NCBI RefSeq assembly: GCF_009739465.1 | Contig: NZ_WHOM01000072.1 | Span: forward strand, 1,641-65,640 | From: Streptomyces apocyni | GTDB taxonomy: Bacteria > Actinomycetota > Actinomycetes > Streptomycetales > Streptomycetaceae | DNA length: 64,000 nucleotides | Reading direction: 5' to 3' | Shown here: in pieces, positions 17,519 to 25,423 of the stretch | How the letters are laid out: each line of letters begins with the position of its first letter | How positions within the stretch are numbered: position 1 is the first letter of the stretch | Position numbers and translations under genes: made by a program | The notes under the pieces: generated by a model | What the model was told of the DNA's origin: nothing | What the model saw: the letters and a program-made list of their open reading frames with translations, nothing else | The model's database searches: none

Positions 17519-19389
17519 TCTCCGGGCTGACGTGGCAGCAGCTTCGCGATCTCAGGCTGACAGAACTCGACGCCGCCGTCGACAGCTGGGGCGCCGCGTC
17601 CCGGCACGCCGACGCGGCACAGACCCAGGTCGACGGCGACATGGATGGCGCGCTGTCGAAGACGCAGGAGAGCAGGTCCGCCAAGACCGCCGTGGGCAGG
17701 TTCAAGCGGCTCAGCCGCAACTACGACTACATCAAGACCGAATGCGGTCTCGTCCGTACGGCCGTCAGCGGGCTCTCCGCAGAACTCGCCTCGCCGCAGC
17801 GACGACTGAAGGCGGCACTCGCCGACGCCGCTGCCAACTCGTACACGGTCAACGCCGACGGCAGTATCGACTTCCCGGCCGGCGGCAAGAACCAGGTGAC
17901 TGGTGAGCCGCACCCGGCCGGCAAGGTCGTAGGCAACAACGGGCTGCTCGTACCACGCGGGCTCCACGACCTCGGCAGCAACAATGGGTTGTACGGTCCG
18001 GACGGCAGCGGATTCGTTAACCTCAACCCACACCGCTCCAAGGCGCAGGACATTGCTGACCGCATCGCGGTGGCGCTACGCGACGCCCGCGAGACAGACG
18101 AGCGCTATCGACGGGCGCTGAGCAAGCTCAAGGCAGCAGACGGTCTTACCGTCGACGCCAAGACCTGGGCGGACGCGGCGGCGGACATGGATGCCGTGCG
18201 CGACGCTTCGTACGACCACATGAAGCGGGAGATCCCGCTCGACAAGTCGCCCGCAGAACGTAACGAATGGTGGAACAACCTGAGCGACAAGCAGCGCGAG
18301 GAGTACCTGGCGAGCTACCCCGACGTACTCGGCAACCTGGACGGCATCCCAGCGTTGGTGCGGGACGAAACGAACAGGGAGAACCTCGACCTGCTGATCG
18401 CCAAGTTCGAAGGCGAGAAGGGGGAGGCGGCCGAGGCCCGGCTCGGTGGGCTGAAGGGTATCCGAGACCAGTTGGAGCTGAACGCGACGGCGCGTCTCAA
18501 GAATTCGGAGGAGCCGCCGATGTACCTGCTCGCCATCGGAGACGAAGGCAGCGGCCGGGCCGCCGTGGCCTTTGGAAACCCCGATACTTCCAAGAACGTC
18601 GCAGCGTACGTGCCCGGTCTCGGTACAGCGCTCGACAAGGATTTCGCCCGCAATGACGTCAAGCGAGCGCGCGACACCGCCGTCGGCGCCCGTGAGTACG
18701 ACTCCTCGAGCGCCGCCATTGTGTGGCTCGGTTACGATCCACCCCAGCTGGGCGGCCCGGAGATCACCGGCCTGTCCGCCAGAGCTGACGTCAAGTCCGC
18801 CGAGCGGGCCGAGGAGGGCGCTCCCGCCTACAACTCGTTCATGAGCGGCCTGACTGCCACCAACGACCATGAGGACCCTCACCTCACAGCCATCGGTCAC
18901 TCTTACGGCTCGCGGCTGGTGGGCGCCGCTACCCAGGAAGACGGCGGCATTCCCGGTGCGGACGACATTGTGCTGCTCGGCAGCCCCGGTGTCGGCGTCG
19001 ACAAGGCTGAGGACCTGGGTGTCGGCAAGGGCCACGTCTTCGTTGGCGCAGCCGACAACGACCCGGTCACCATGGTGCCCTCCCTGAAGGAGACCGTCGC
19101 CGGAGGGGCTGCTTTCCTGGTGAGCAGTCCGCTGGTGTCATACCTGGTCGGTGACATCGCCGACCAGGGCGACGACGACATCTGGTTCGGCAAAGATCCG
19201 GCCAGCGAGGCCTTCGGCGCAAGACGTTTCCTGGTGGACGATGGCGCGAGGCCCTTCATCGACGGCGAGGGCGCCACACCCGCGCACTCCAACTACTTCA
19301 ACCCGCAGAAGGACGCCGTGTCGGCTGAGAACATCGCCGCGGTTGTCGCGGGCCAACCCGAACTCGTCGTCCCGGAGAAGCATCGATGA
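17515..19389 (+). CDS. DUF1023 alpha/beta hydrolase with N-terminal helical domain, candidate ESX cargo
   Basis: 624 aa. Residues 1-105 are helical with AVDSWGAASRHADAAQ and resemble the WXG/LXG-like targeting domains; residues 330-600 are an alpha/beta hydrolase of the DUF1023 type with nucleophile elbow GHSYGS (Ser463) and a late His591 in AHSNYFNP as likely catalytic His. No signal peptide, so export (if any) would need the ESX machine. It overlaps the preceding gene (GTGA) and the following lipoprotein gene (ATGA). Substrate unknown; esterase or lipase-like activity is the family expectation. I infer a secreted or ESX-linked enzyme because it sits directly behind eccC. Confidence 0.85.
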   Translation: MISGLTWQQLRDLRLTELDAAVDSWGAASRHADAAQTQVDGDMDGALSKTQESRSAKTAVGRFKRLSRNYDYIKTECGLVRTAVSGLSAELASPQRRLKAALADAAANSYTVNADGSIDFPAGGKNQVTGEPHPAGKVVGNNGLLVPRGLHDLGSNNGLYGPDGSGFVNLNPHRSKAQDIADRIAVALRDARETDERYRRALSKLKAADGLTVDAKTWADAAADMDAVRDASYDHMKREIPLDKSPAERNEWWNNLSDKQREEYLASYPDVLGNLDGIPALVRDETNRENLDLLIAKFEGEKGEAAEARLGGLKGIRDQLELNATARLKNSEEPPMYLLAIGDEGSGRAAVAFGNPDTSKNVAAYVPGLGTALDKDFARNDVKRARDTAVGAREYDSSSAAIVWLGYDPPQLGGPEITGLSARADVKSAERAEEGAPAYNSFMSGLTATNDHEDPHLTAIGHSYGSRLVGAATQEDGGIPGADDIVLLGSPGVGVDKAEDLGVGKGHVFVGAADNDPVTMVPSLKETVAGGAAFLVSSPLVSYLVGDIADQGDDDIWFGKDPASEAFGARRFLVDDGARPFIDGEGATPAHSNYFNPQKDAVSAENIAAVVAGQPELVVPEKHR

Positions 19390-20000
19390 ATCACCGCACT
19401 CTTGCTGTGACACTCGCCGCACTCGCCCTGTCTGGCTGCGGCCTGATCGACGGCGACGCAGGGACCGGGCGCAAGGGAAAGGCGCGGAACGTGAACATGC
19501 AGCAGGCCGGTGACCAGGCGGAGAAGATCCTGGGTGACACCCTGGCCGCGATTAAGCCCGGAGTCGAGACGCAGCCGGGGCCGTCTAGTGACCCCATCTG
19601 CACCGACTTCAAGAACGACGCCACCGGGACCGGCCAGGTCACCCGACGGCGTTACGTCATGACGGTGATCTCTGCGGAGCGGCGCGGCAACTTCATGGGC
19701 GTCGTCGAGCGCTACTGGAAGAAGGAGGGCTACGAGATCACCGCCGTGCGTCCGAACAAGGAGAGGCCGGCGGTCTTCGCCCGCACACCGGAAGGTTTTC
19801 AGGCCACAGCAAAGATCGGCCGCGAGGGGCAGGCGTTCTTCAGCGTCATGTCGCCCTGCGTGACAGAGTCCGAGGTCACCGAGCCCGAGAGGGAGCCGCT
19901 TGCCCCGGATTCACCAGCCGCCAAGGGGTTGCCGTATATCAGGTCCCCATTCTGGTCCGCGAACACCCCTGGGCCGTCGCCCACCAACAAGGGCGGCTGA
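19386..20000 (+). CDS. lipoprotein linked to the DUF1023 hydrolase
   Basis: 204 aa beginning ATGA-overlapped with the hydrolase gene. A short signal peptide ends in the lipobox LSGC with acceptor Cys18. The mature part has DPICTDFKNDATGTGQVTRRR, a WKKEGYEIT strand pattern, and a Pro-rich tail ending GPSPTNKGG. Predicted to be anchored on the outer face of the membrane. Translational coupling to the hydrolase suggests a matched function, for example protecting the cell from or assisting the hydrolase; this is inference only. No known family recognised. Confidence 0.85.
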   Translation: MNHRTLAVTLAALALSGCGLIDGDAGTGRKGKARNVNMQQAGDQAEKILGDTLAAIKPGVETQPGPSSDPICTDFKNDATGTGQVTRRRYVMTVISAERRGNFMGVVERYWKKEGYEITAVRPNKERPAVFARTPEGFQATAKIGREGQAFFSVMSPCVTESEVTEPEREPLAPDSPAAKGLPYIRSPFWSANTPGPSPTNKGG

Positions 20001-20042
20001 CCGCCGGATACCGAGATCGACCAGGGGCCAGGCTGGTCTCAT

Positions 20043-20070
20043 TTACGCTTCCGTAAACCGCACGGAAGCG
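20043..20070 (+). promoter_or_regulatory. overlapping inverted repeats between lipoprotein genes
   Basis: TTTACG/CGTAAA (20043-20058, 4-nt loop) overlaps CGCTTCCGT (20046-20054) with ACGGAAGCG (20062-20070). The two hairpins are mutually exclusive. They lie about 45-70 nt beyond the first lipoprotein stop and 117 nt before the next start, so they may terminate, attenuate, or bind a regulator. Confidence 0.5.
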
Positions 20071-20186
20071 CTCCGGGTAAGCAGTCCAGCGGCATCACGG
20101 CCTGCGTGTGCCGAGCTCTCGTATTGGGGTGTCGTGAGTGTCATCAGCCTCCTGACTTCGTTTCCCTCTCACTCACTTGGAAAGCC

Positions 20187-20930
20187 ATGCTCATATCGCG
20201 CTCAACCCCCGTCATCCGTTCCGTGGCCATCGCTGTGCTACTCGCCACCGCGGCGGTGGGGTGCGGGAGTGACTCGGACAGTGATACGCGGACGGGCGCC
20301 AGCGCGTCGCCTTCTGGCAGCGGTAGCGGGGGGCAGGGCTCAGCCTCGTCGCGCATCGAGGCGGTCAACAAGACCATGCGGGAGACCGCGTTCACTGGTG
20401 CGGGCACGACGACCGCGTTCGAGGGGGCGCGGCAGGAGGTCTGGTGGGACCCGGAGCAAGGGCTTCGTATGAAGATCTCTGGTCCGTCCGAGGCTGAGGG
20501 TGGTGACTTGTACTGCAAGGGCGGCACCAGCTACACGGGCGCGCGGCTGTTCGCTTCGATGCTGGCTCAGCGCGGACAGGAGATCACCGTTCCGGAGCGG
20601 CTCTCCGATGTGTATGTGAGTAGTGAGACCGGACAGGACTGTGATGCCTACTTCACGATCTCGACGTCGGGTCAGTTCGCGCCGGACAAGGACACAACGA
20701 TTGATGGCAAGGCGGCCCTGGCCATAGAGGTCTCGGCCGGGGCGGCGGCGGATACGTACTTCGTGAGCGCCGAAGGGCCGGGTTGCCTGCTGCGGCAGGA
20801 GTCGGAGCGGGATGGTCGGACCAGTCGGTCCACGTATGGCGGGTTCGGCGAGGCGGAGACCATTTCGATGCCGACGCCGGAGCAGACCATGACGATGGCC
20901 CAGTTCCGGAGTGAGGTTGGTGCCGGGTGA
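20187..20930 (+). CDS. lipoprotein of LppX/LprG-like type
   Basis: 247 aa from ATG at 20187 with TTGGAAAG 5 nt upstream; upstream starts lack a site. Signal peptide with lipobox AVGC, acceptor Cys26, followed by a Ser/Asp/Gly linker (27-52). The rest, with IEAVNKTMRETAFTGAG and WWDPEQGLRMKIS, resembles the beta-rich cavity lipoproteins (LppX/LprG/LolA-like) common in Streptomyces. Predicted surface lipoprotein, possibly lipid or glycolipid binding. Its stop overlaps the next gene as GTGA. Family fold assignment is by pattern only. Confidence 0.8.
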   Translation: MLISRSTPVIRSVAIAVLLATAAVGCGSDSDSDTRTGASASPSGSGSGGQGSASSRIEAVNKTMRETAFTGAGTTTAFEGARQEVWWDPEQGLRMKISGPSEAEGGDLYCKGGTSYTGARLFASMLAQRGQEITVPERLSDVYVSSETGQDCDAYFTISTSGQFAPDKDTTIDGKAALAIEVSAGAAADTYFVSAEGPGCLLRQESERDGRTSRSTYGGFGEAETISMPTPEQTMTMAQFRSEVGAG

Positions 20931-21268
20931 GCGAATCGTGGGAGGACGCCACTCGTGCGGAGGTCGTTCGGCTCCGGACGGAGGCGAAGTCGTCCTCCAA
21001 GTTTCGTGGCCACCACTGGTGGGCTGCTCTCGCCGGGTTGTTTGCGTTGAGCGCCGTGCTCTTTCTTCTGGTGCCGTCGAGCGTAGGGAAGGACGGTACG
21101 GGTTCTCATCGGAGTTGCGGGAGTGTCGTCTTCCCCGACTCGGTCTCTGGCGCATGCCCGGGAGCCCGTACGCAGCGCCTGGGTGTCGCGGGGCTCGGGC
21201 TGGCCGGGGGCGTGGTGTGCGCCGCTGTTGGCGGTGTCTGCCGCCCGCGCTCTGGTTCGGCGCTCTGA
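20927..21268 (+). CDS. small membrane protein after lipoprotein gene
   Basis: 113 aa, GTG start overlapping the lipoprotein stop. Two hydrophobic helices (about 29-53 and 84-105) with a loop containing two Cys (HRSCGSVVFPDSVSGAC) that lies outside if the N-terminus is inside; these could form a disulfide. N-terminal 25 residues are charged. No recognised family. It ends 4 bp from the convergent DUF397 gene. Confidence 0.7.
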   Translation: MSESWEDATRAEVVRLRTEAKSSSKFRGHHWWAALAGLFALSAVLFLLVPSSVGKDGTGSHRSCGSVVFPDSVSGACPGARTQRLGVAGLGLAGGVVCAAVGGVCRPRSGSAL

Positions 21269-21272
21269 CGAA

Positions 21273-21470
21273 TCAGGGTATGTGGGGGAGGTCGCCGCGC
21301 CTTGCGGCGGCTACCAGGTGACGTAGCCCGTCCCGGGTTGTTGTGATGACCTCCTCGGGGTTAGCCGTCTCGCGGAGGTGCGGTGTTCCGTCGGCGGTGA
21401 AGCCCAGTTGGAGGCAGGCGTTGCCGCCGTCGCCGCCGCAGAACGGTTCCTGCCAGTCGATCTCGGGCAT
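21273..21470 (-). CDS. DUF397 domain protein
   Basis: 65 aa, ATG start. DUF397 signature: W-x-EPFCGGDGGNACLQLGF then HLRETANPEEVITTTRDGLRHLVAAARRGDL. DUF397 proteins in Streptomyces are typically encoded beside XRE-type regulators and include the developmental protein BldB; they bind or modulate their partner. It follows the XRE gene by 17 bp in the same direction, so they form a cassette. Small but well supported by pairing. Confidence 0.9.
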   Translation of the reverse strand: MPEIDWQEPFCGGDGGNACLQLGFTADGTPHLRETANPEEVITTTRDGLRHLVAAARRGDLPHIP

Positions 21471-21487
21471 GGTCCGGGCCTCTCGGG

Positions 21488-22342
21488 TCAGAGTTGCTTG
21501 GTGATGGCGTGGATGAGGTCGCGCGTCGCCTCGGCTGAGAGTGCTGAGTCCAGCGTGCGGCCCAGGAGGCTGCGGTAGTTCCGCAGGTGAAGCTCGGAGT
21601 CGAGGAACACCGAGCCATGGAAGCTGTCGAGTTGCACCGTGTCCAGCTGGGGTACGGCGCCATGCGCGTAGCAGATGGGCTGGCCTGGGCCTGCGAAGCC
21701 TTCGGCTCCGAAGGGGATGGCCCTTACCGTGACATGCGCCAGCTCACTGGCCCTGATGATGTGGTTGAGCTGAGCCCGGGCGACTTCCGGGCCGCCGAAC
21801 TGCATGCGCAGGGCGGCCTCGTGGATGATCGCGGTGTACTGGGGCGCGTTCTGCTTTTCCAGGAGTGCCTCTTGGCGCTGCATGCGGTGTGATGCGCGGA
21901 GTTCGACCTCTTTGGCGGGGAGGGTGACCAGGGAGCGTGCGAAGACTGCTCGGGAGTAGTCGGCGGTCTGGAGCAGGCCAGGGATGTGCACCATGAGGAA
22001 TACGGTCATCCGCCCTGCGTGGTACTCGAGTTCCGCGACATCGAGGAAGGCTGTCGGCAGTCGGCCGCGATAGGTCTCCCACCATCCGCCGGTCCGCTCC
22101 TGGGCCATCCTGGCCAGGGCGTCGATCAGCTCTGTATCGGGGCAGTTGTAGTTGCAGGCGAGGGTTCGTACGCGTTCTGGGCTGATGCCGAAGCGGCCGG
22201 ATTCGATGTTGGGGATGCGAGTGCGGTTGACGCCCAGAAGCGCGGCTGCCTCCTGGGTTGTCACACCGGCGGCCTCGCGCAGCTTGCGCAGCTCGGTGCC
22301 GAGGCGTTGCTGACGTACCGTCGGGGCGATTCTGGGTGGCAT
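21488..22342 (-). CDS. XRE-family helix-turn-helix regulator with DUF5753-type domain (WhiJ-like)
   Basis: 284 aa from ATG at 22342 with AGGAGGGG 5-10 nt upstream; longer frames have no site. HTH at about 10-62 (LRKLREAAGVTTQEAAALLGV, then RIPNIESGRFGIS), followed by the effector/partner domain with MVHIPGLLQTADYSRAVF and FLDSELHLRNYRSLL, typical of the family partnered with DUF397. WhiJ is the best-known member. Divergent from the ATPase-like gene, with a 45-bp near-perfect palindrome (22396-22440) 54 bp upstream of its start that may be its operator. Confidence 0.92.
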   Translation of the reverse strand: MPPRIAPTVRQQRLGTELRKLREAAGVTTQEAAALLGVNRTRIPNIESGRFGISPERVRTLACNYNCPDTELIDALARMAQERTGGWWETYRGRLPTAFLDVAELEYHAGRMTVFLMVHIPGLLQTADYSRAVFARSLVTLPAKEVELRASHRMQRQEALLEKQNAPQYTAIIHEAALRMQFGGPEVARAQLNHIIRASELAHVTVRAIPFGAEGFAGPGQPICYAHGAVPQLDTVQLDSFHGSVFLDSELHLRNYRSLLGRTLDSALSAEATRDLIHAITKQL

Positions 22343-22395
22343 GCCTTCCCCTCCTGGGCGTGGAGCACAGTCTGCCGGTGAGCGGCGCTGCAATC

Positions 22396-22440
22396 CAGTG
22401 GAGCACCGTTCTACCGAATAGGTAGAACCGTGCTCCACTG
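22396..22440. promoter_or_regulatory. 45-bp palindrome between XRE and ATPase-like genes
   Basis: Arms 22396-22415 and 22421-22440 are reverse complements with one mismatch, 5-nt centre GAATA. It includes GTTCTACC/GGTAGAAC. Located in the divergent promoter region (22343-22615) of two cassette genes, it is a candidate operator for the XRE protein or, less likely, a terminator. Confidence 0.65.
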
Positions 22441-22615
22441 TCACGCTACATTCTGTAACGCACCGCTCACACGCGACAGCGCCGGAAGTGCACCGCGTGA
22501 GCATGCCTGCCCATCCCTGGGGACAGGTGTGCCCGCGCCCAGGGAGGCAAGGCCACCGGTGGCCGCCAGCGTGCGAGTGACTCCAACCCCTCAGATCAGA
22601 AGTGGAGTTACACGC

Positions 22616-23107
22616 ATGAGCATCACATCACTGTGTACGGCTGCGGGTACGGGAGCGACGACGACGCCCGTACCGCCGTCCGTCGACAACCTCTCCTACT
22701 CGCTGGGGCTTCCGGGCGGGGCCTACTGTGCCGGACTGGTGCGGGGCACCGTCAGGAGTGTGCTCCGCGAGCACGGGCTCCGCGACGCCGTGGCGCTCGC
22801 CGAGCTGGTCGTGTCCGAACTGCTGGCCTGCGCCTATCGGTTCACGCCTGAACGCGATGTGAGTCTGTCGCTGCGATGTCGGTACGAGACTCTCAGGGTG
22901 ACCGTCTTCGACCAGCACCCCGTTCACCCGCACGGCCGCGCCGATGAGTGCCGGGAGCGGCGCCTGCGGTCGCTCGAGGTGCTCGCGGCCCTCGCCAAGT
23001 CCTGTCGCGGGGAGCATGGCATCGCGGACATCGAGCCACCGCTCCCCGGTTCCAAGCTGTGGGCGGCTTTCCCTCTGAAGGAGGTGTACCGGTATGCACT
23101 CCTCTGA
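22616..23107 (+). CDS. ATP-binding (HATPase/anti-sigma-like) protein of WhiJ-type cassette
   Basis: 163 aa from ATG at 22616 with GGAG upstream. It has the SpoIIAB-like histidine-kinase ATPase fold outline: AVALAELVVSELLACAYRF as the N-box-like helix (Asn replaced by Ala/Cys), then beta strands SLSLRCRYETLRVTVFDQHP and a G-box-like GEHGIADI. The Asn of the N-box seems missing, so nucleotide binding may be weak. Genes of this class accompany XRE and DUF397 genes in the abaA/whiJ-like loci of Streptomyces. Overlaps the following small gene by 14 nt. Confidence 0.8.
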   Translation: MSITSLCTAAGTGATTTPVPPSVDNLSYSLGLPGGAYCAGLVRGTVRSVLREHGLRDAVALAELVVSELLACAYRFTPERDVSLSLRCRYETLRVTVFDQHPVHPHGRADECRERRLRSLEVLAALAKSCRGEHGIADIEPPLPGSKLWAAFPLKEVYRYALL

Positions 23108-23297
23108 CGCCGAGCGCGCTCGGGATGCGCTGCGGCACGAGTTGGCGCGGCACGAGATCTCGCTGCCGTCACTGCGGGTCGAGCAGGCCTGCACCGGGGA
23201 CAACCTCGTGCACCTCGGAGGCGTACGACCTGATGTCGTGGCGCGGCTGACTGCCGTGCTCCGCGGCTGTCCGCCCAGTTCTGCGCGGCGGTCCTGA
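23094..23297 (+). CDS. small hypothetical protein of the regulatory cassette
   Basis: 67 aa, ATG start with the strong site GAAGGAGGTGT 6 nt upstream, overlapping the ATPase-like gene end by 14 nt. Sequence DAERARDALRHELARHEISLPSLRVE... suggests two helices and a short strand; it resembles small proteins often found next to such cassettes. No function known. Confidence 0.75.
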   Translation: MHSSDAERARDALRHELARHEISLPSLRVEQACTGDNLVHLGGVRPDVVARLTAVLRGCPPSSARRS

Positions 23298-23314
23298 GAT
23301 CCAGGGCGCAGGAA

Positions 23315-23343
23315 GGGTGGGCGCCCCTCGCGCGTGCCCACCC
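23315..23343. terminator. possible bidirectional terminator between cassette and esxA
   Basis: GGGTGGGC (23315-23322) pairs with GCCCACCC (23336-23343), 13-nt loop that may pair further. It lies between the end of the small gene (+) and the end of esxA (-). Confidence 0.6.
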
Positions 23344-23374
23344 CCTGTGCCTGGCTGCGTAGGGCCGTCAGCGA

Positions 23375-23677
23375 TCAGATGAAATAGCTGGCGGCCTTCT
23401 TGTCGCCGCCCATGTAGTCGCCGCCTGCCCTTCCGACGACCTGGCCGATCTGCTGGAGGGCCTGGTGGATGTCGTTAGCTTCCTTGTCCCACTTCTGCTG
23501 TTCCGTGACGTAGGTGGAGTGGGCCTCGCCCTCCCAGCCTGCGGCGACGGCGGCCATGGCCGTCCTGATGTCGCGCAGGTCCTGTTCGAGCTTCTTGGCC
23601 TGGTTGCCGAGCGTGGTCGCCGCGGCGTCGAGGCTGCCGTACTTGACGACGAGCTCGTCTCCGGAGTTCATGCTCAT
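23375..23677 (-). CDS. esxA: WXG100 protein EsxA (type VII substrate)
   Basis: 100 aa, no signal peptide. WXG motif W48-E49-G50 in the turn between two helices; C-terminal YMGGD (88-92) matches the YxxxD/E export signal of ESX substrates. It forms a heterodimer with its partner EsxB in other actinobacteria. The gene follows the 117-aa WXG100 gene by 31 bp. The symbols A/B are assigned by gene order, which I recall as esxB then esxA in Streptomyces, where the pair is reported to be secreted and needed for normal sporulation. Confidence 0.9.
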   Translation of the reverse strand: MSMNSGDELVVKYGSLDAAATTLGNQAKKLEQDLRDIRTAMAAVAAGWEGEAHSTYVTEQQKWDKEANDIHQALQQIGQVVGRAGGDYMGGDKKAASYFI

Positions 23678-23708
23678 GTCTTCCTCATCTCACCTGTGAT
23701 TGTCAGTC

Positions 23709-24062
23709 CTAGAGGCCGCTGATGCCGGACTTCGGGGCGGCGTTGGTGCCGACACCGAGGTCGACGTTGATGCTCTGCACGGCCGCTCGGACGTCGTCCT
23801 CCGTGCCGTCCTTGATCTTCCGCGAGGCGTTCATGCCCTCGAAGAACTTCGCGAGGATGTTGCCGATACGCACCATCGAGGTGTTGATCTCGGACTGCTT
23901 GGCGTTGAACGCCCCGGCACCAATGCCCTTCCACTGACCCTCAAGGCTGTCGATCGTGCCGTGAATCTGCTTGAGCTGGCCCATGATTGACTCGAACTTA
24001 AGGGAGATTTCCTTCTCTAGCTTGATTACCTGCGCATCTGTAAGCCGCTGTCCTTGTGCCAT
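23709..24062 (-). CDS. esxB: WXG100 protein EsxB (type VII substrate partner)
   Basis: 117 aa, ATG with GAAGGGAAG 7-8 nt upstream. Helix-turn-helix hairpin with W44-K45-G46 in EGQWKGIGAG. It has no C-terminal YxxxD, so the signal for the pair is carried by the partner. It begins the esxBA unit, 106 bp downstream of mycP; the spacer is lower in GC and may contain an extra promoter, since esx genes are usually expressed at a higher level than the machine. Order-based symbol. Confidence 0.88.
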   Translation of the reverse strand: MAQGQRLTDAQVIKLEKEISLKFESIMGQLKQIHGTIDSLEGQWKGIGAGAFNAKQSEINTSMVRIGNILAKFFEGMNASRKIKDGTEDDVRAAVQSINVDLGVGTNAAPKSGISGL

Positions 24063-24168
24063 TGTTGCGCTTCCCTTCTGAACTACTGTTATGGCGGGCT
24101 AGGTTGTGCTTCGCCGCACAGAACATCACTCTAGTCACTCGGTGTGACAGTCCTAAGTGGCTTGTCGA

Positions 24169-25410
24169 TCAAGAGACTTCACGTCGTCTTCTGCGACGGG
24201 AGTCCCGGAGCGCCACCGCCGAGCCGGACACCGCCGCGACCACCGCTCCGCCGCCGACCGTCACATACGTCGCCAGGCGGGCGTCGCGTTCCTCTGGTGT
24301 CTCGCCGAGGGGGAGTTCGGCCGGGGTGGGGGCTTTCGCGCGGGTCACGCCCTCGTGGGCGACCGGCTGCTCGATGGGGTGGTCGTCCTCGGTGAGGGCC
24401 CGGACCGGGTCGACCACTCCCCAGCCGACGAGGCGGTCACGGCCGGAGGTGGAGCGTTCGGCGGTCTGTTGGATCTGGGCGACGATCTGCTGCTGTGTCC
24501 AGCCGTCGTGTTTGGCCTTGATGAGGGCGGCCAGGCCCGCGACGTACGGGGCCGAGAAGCTGGTGCCGTTGTCGGCGCAGTGGCCGCCGCCGGGGACCGT
24601 GGAGATCATGTCCACGCCGGGGGCCGCGATGCCGACGAAGTCGCCGGACTGGGAGAACGCGGCGCGTTCGTTGTTGCGGTCCGAGGATGCTACGGCGAGT
24701 ACGCCCTTGAAGGACGCGGGGTAGGTTTCCTTGACGTTGCCGCCTAGGCCGTCGTTGCCCGCTGAGGCGACGACGACGATGTCCTGGGCAAGCGCGTCGT
24801 TCACGGCCTGCTCCAGTTCGGGGGCTGGTTTTACCGCGTTCGCCGTGTCCTGCGAGATGTTGACGACGTCGGCCCCGTTGGCGATGGCGTGTCTGATGGC
24901 CTTCGCGAGTGTTTCGGCCGTGCCGTGGCCGTCGGCGTCGTTCTGCTGGATGGGGATGATCGTGGCGTCGGGCGCGAGGCCGACGAAGCCGGTGCCCTTA
25001 GCGGGGCGGGCCGCGATGATTCCCGCGACCTTGGTGCCGTGGCCCACCGTGTCCGTGGTGCCGTTCTCCTTGCCGCGCTCGATCTTGTCGCCGTTGTCGT
25101 CCTTGATGTCCTTCGGGATGAGGTTGATGCCGCTCTTGGTGTCCACGGCCTTCTTCAGCTGCGGGTTCTTCACGTCGACGCCGGTGTCGATGACGGCGAC
25201 GCGTACGCCCTCGCCGGTGGACTGCTGCCACAACTCGTCGAGCAGGACACGCTGGAGGGACCAGGGGCGGCCCTCGTACTTCTTGTTGGGGTAGGTGCAC
25301 TGGGTGATGTCGTCTGCTGATGCGGGGGACATCGGGAGAACGATCAGGGTGAGTGTCGCGGCGGCCGAGACGGTCAGCAGGCGGCGGCTGGTTGCAGTCG
25401 TGGGCGTCAT
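24169..25410 (-). CDS. mycP: mycosin: S8 subtilisin-like protease MycP of ESX system
   Basis: 413 aa from ATG at 25410. Signal peptide 1-32 (ASA/DD). Catalytic triad Asp75 (VIDTGVD), His124 (GHGTKVAG), Ser284 (NGTSFSAP); C-terminal single membrane helix about 381-402 and an Arg-rich end. Mycosins are membrane-anchored on the outer face and needed for ESX complex stability. Follows eccB by 13 bp. A longer frame further upstream runs through eccB in another frame and was rejected. Confidence 0.94.
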   Translation of the reverse strand: MTPTTATSRRLLTVSAAATLTLIVLPMSPASADDITQCTYPNKKYEGRPWSLQRVLLDELWQQSTGEGVRVAVIDTGVDVKNPQLKKAVDTKSGINLIPKDIKDDNGDKIERGKENGTTDTVGHGTKVAGIIAARPAKGTGFVGLAPDATIIPIQQNDADGHGTAETLAKAIRHAIANGADVVNISQDTANAVKPAPELEQAVNDALAQDIVVVASAGNDGLGGNVKETYPASFKGVLAVASSDRNNERAAFSQSGDFVGIAAPGVDMISTVPGGGHCADNGTSFSAPYVAGLAALIKAKHDGWTQQQIVAQIQQTAERSTSGRDRLVGWGVVDPVRALTEDDHPIEQPVAHEGVTRAKAPTPAELPLGETPEERDARLATYVTVGGGAVVAAVSGSAVALRDSRRRRRREVS

Positions 25411-25423
25411 CGTTGTGCTGGCC

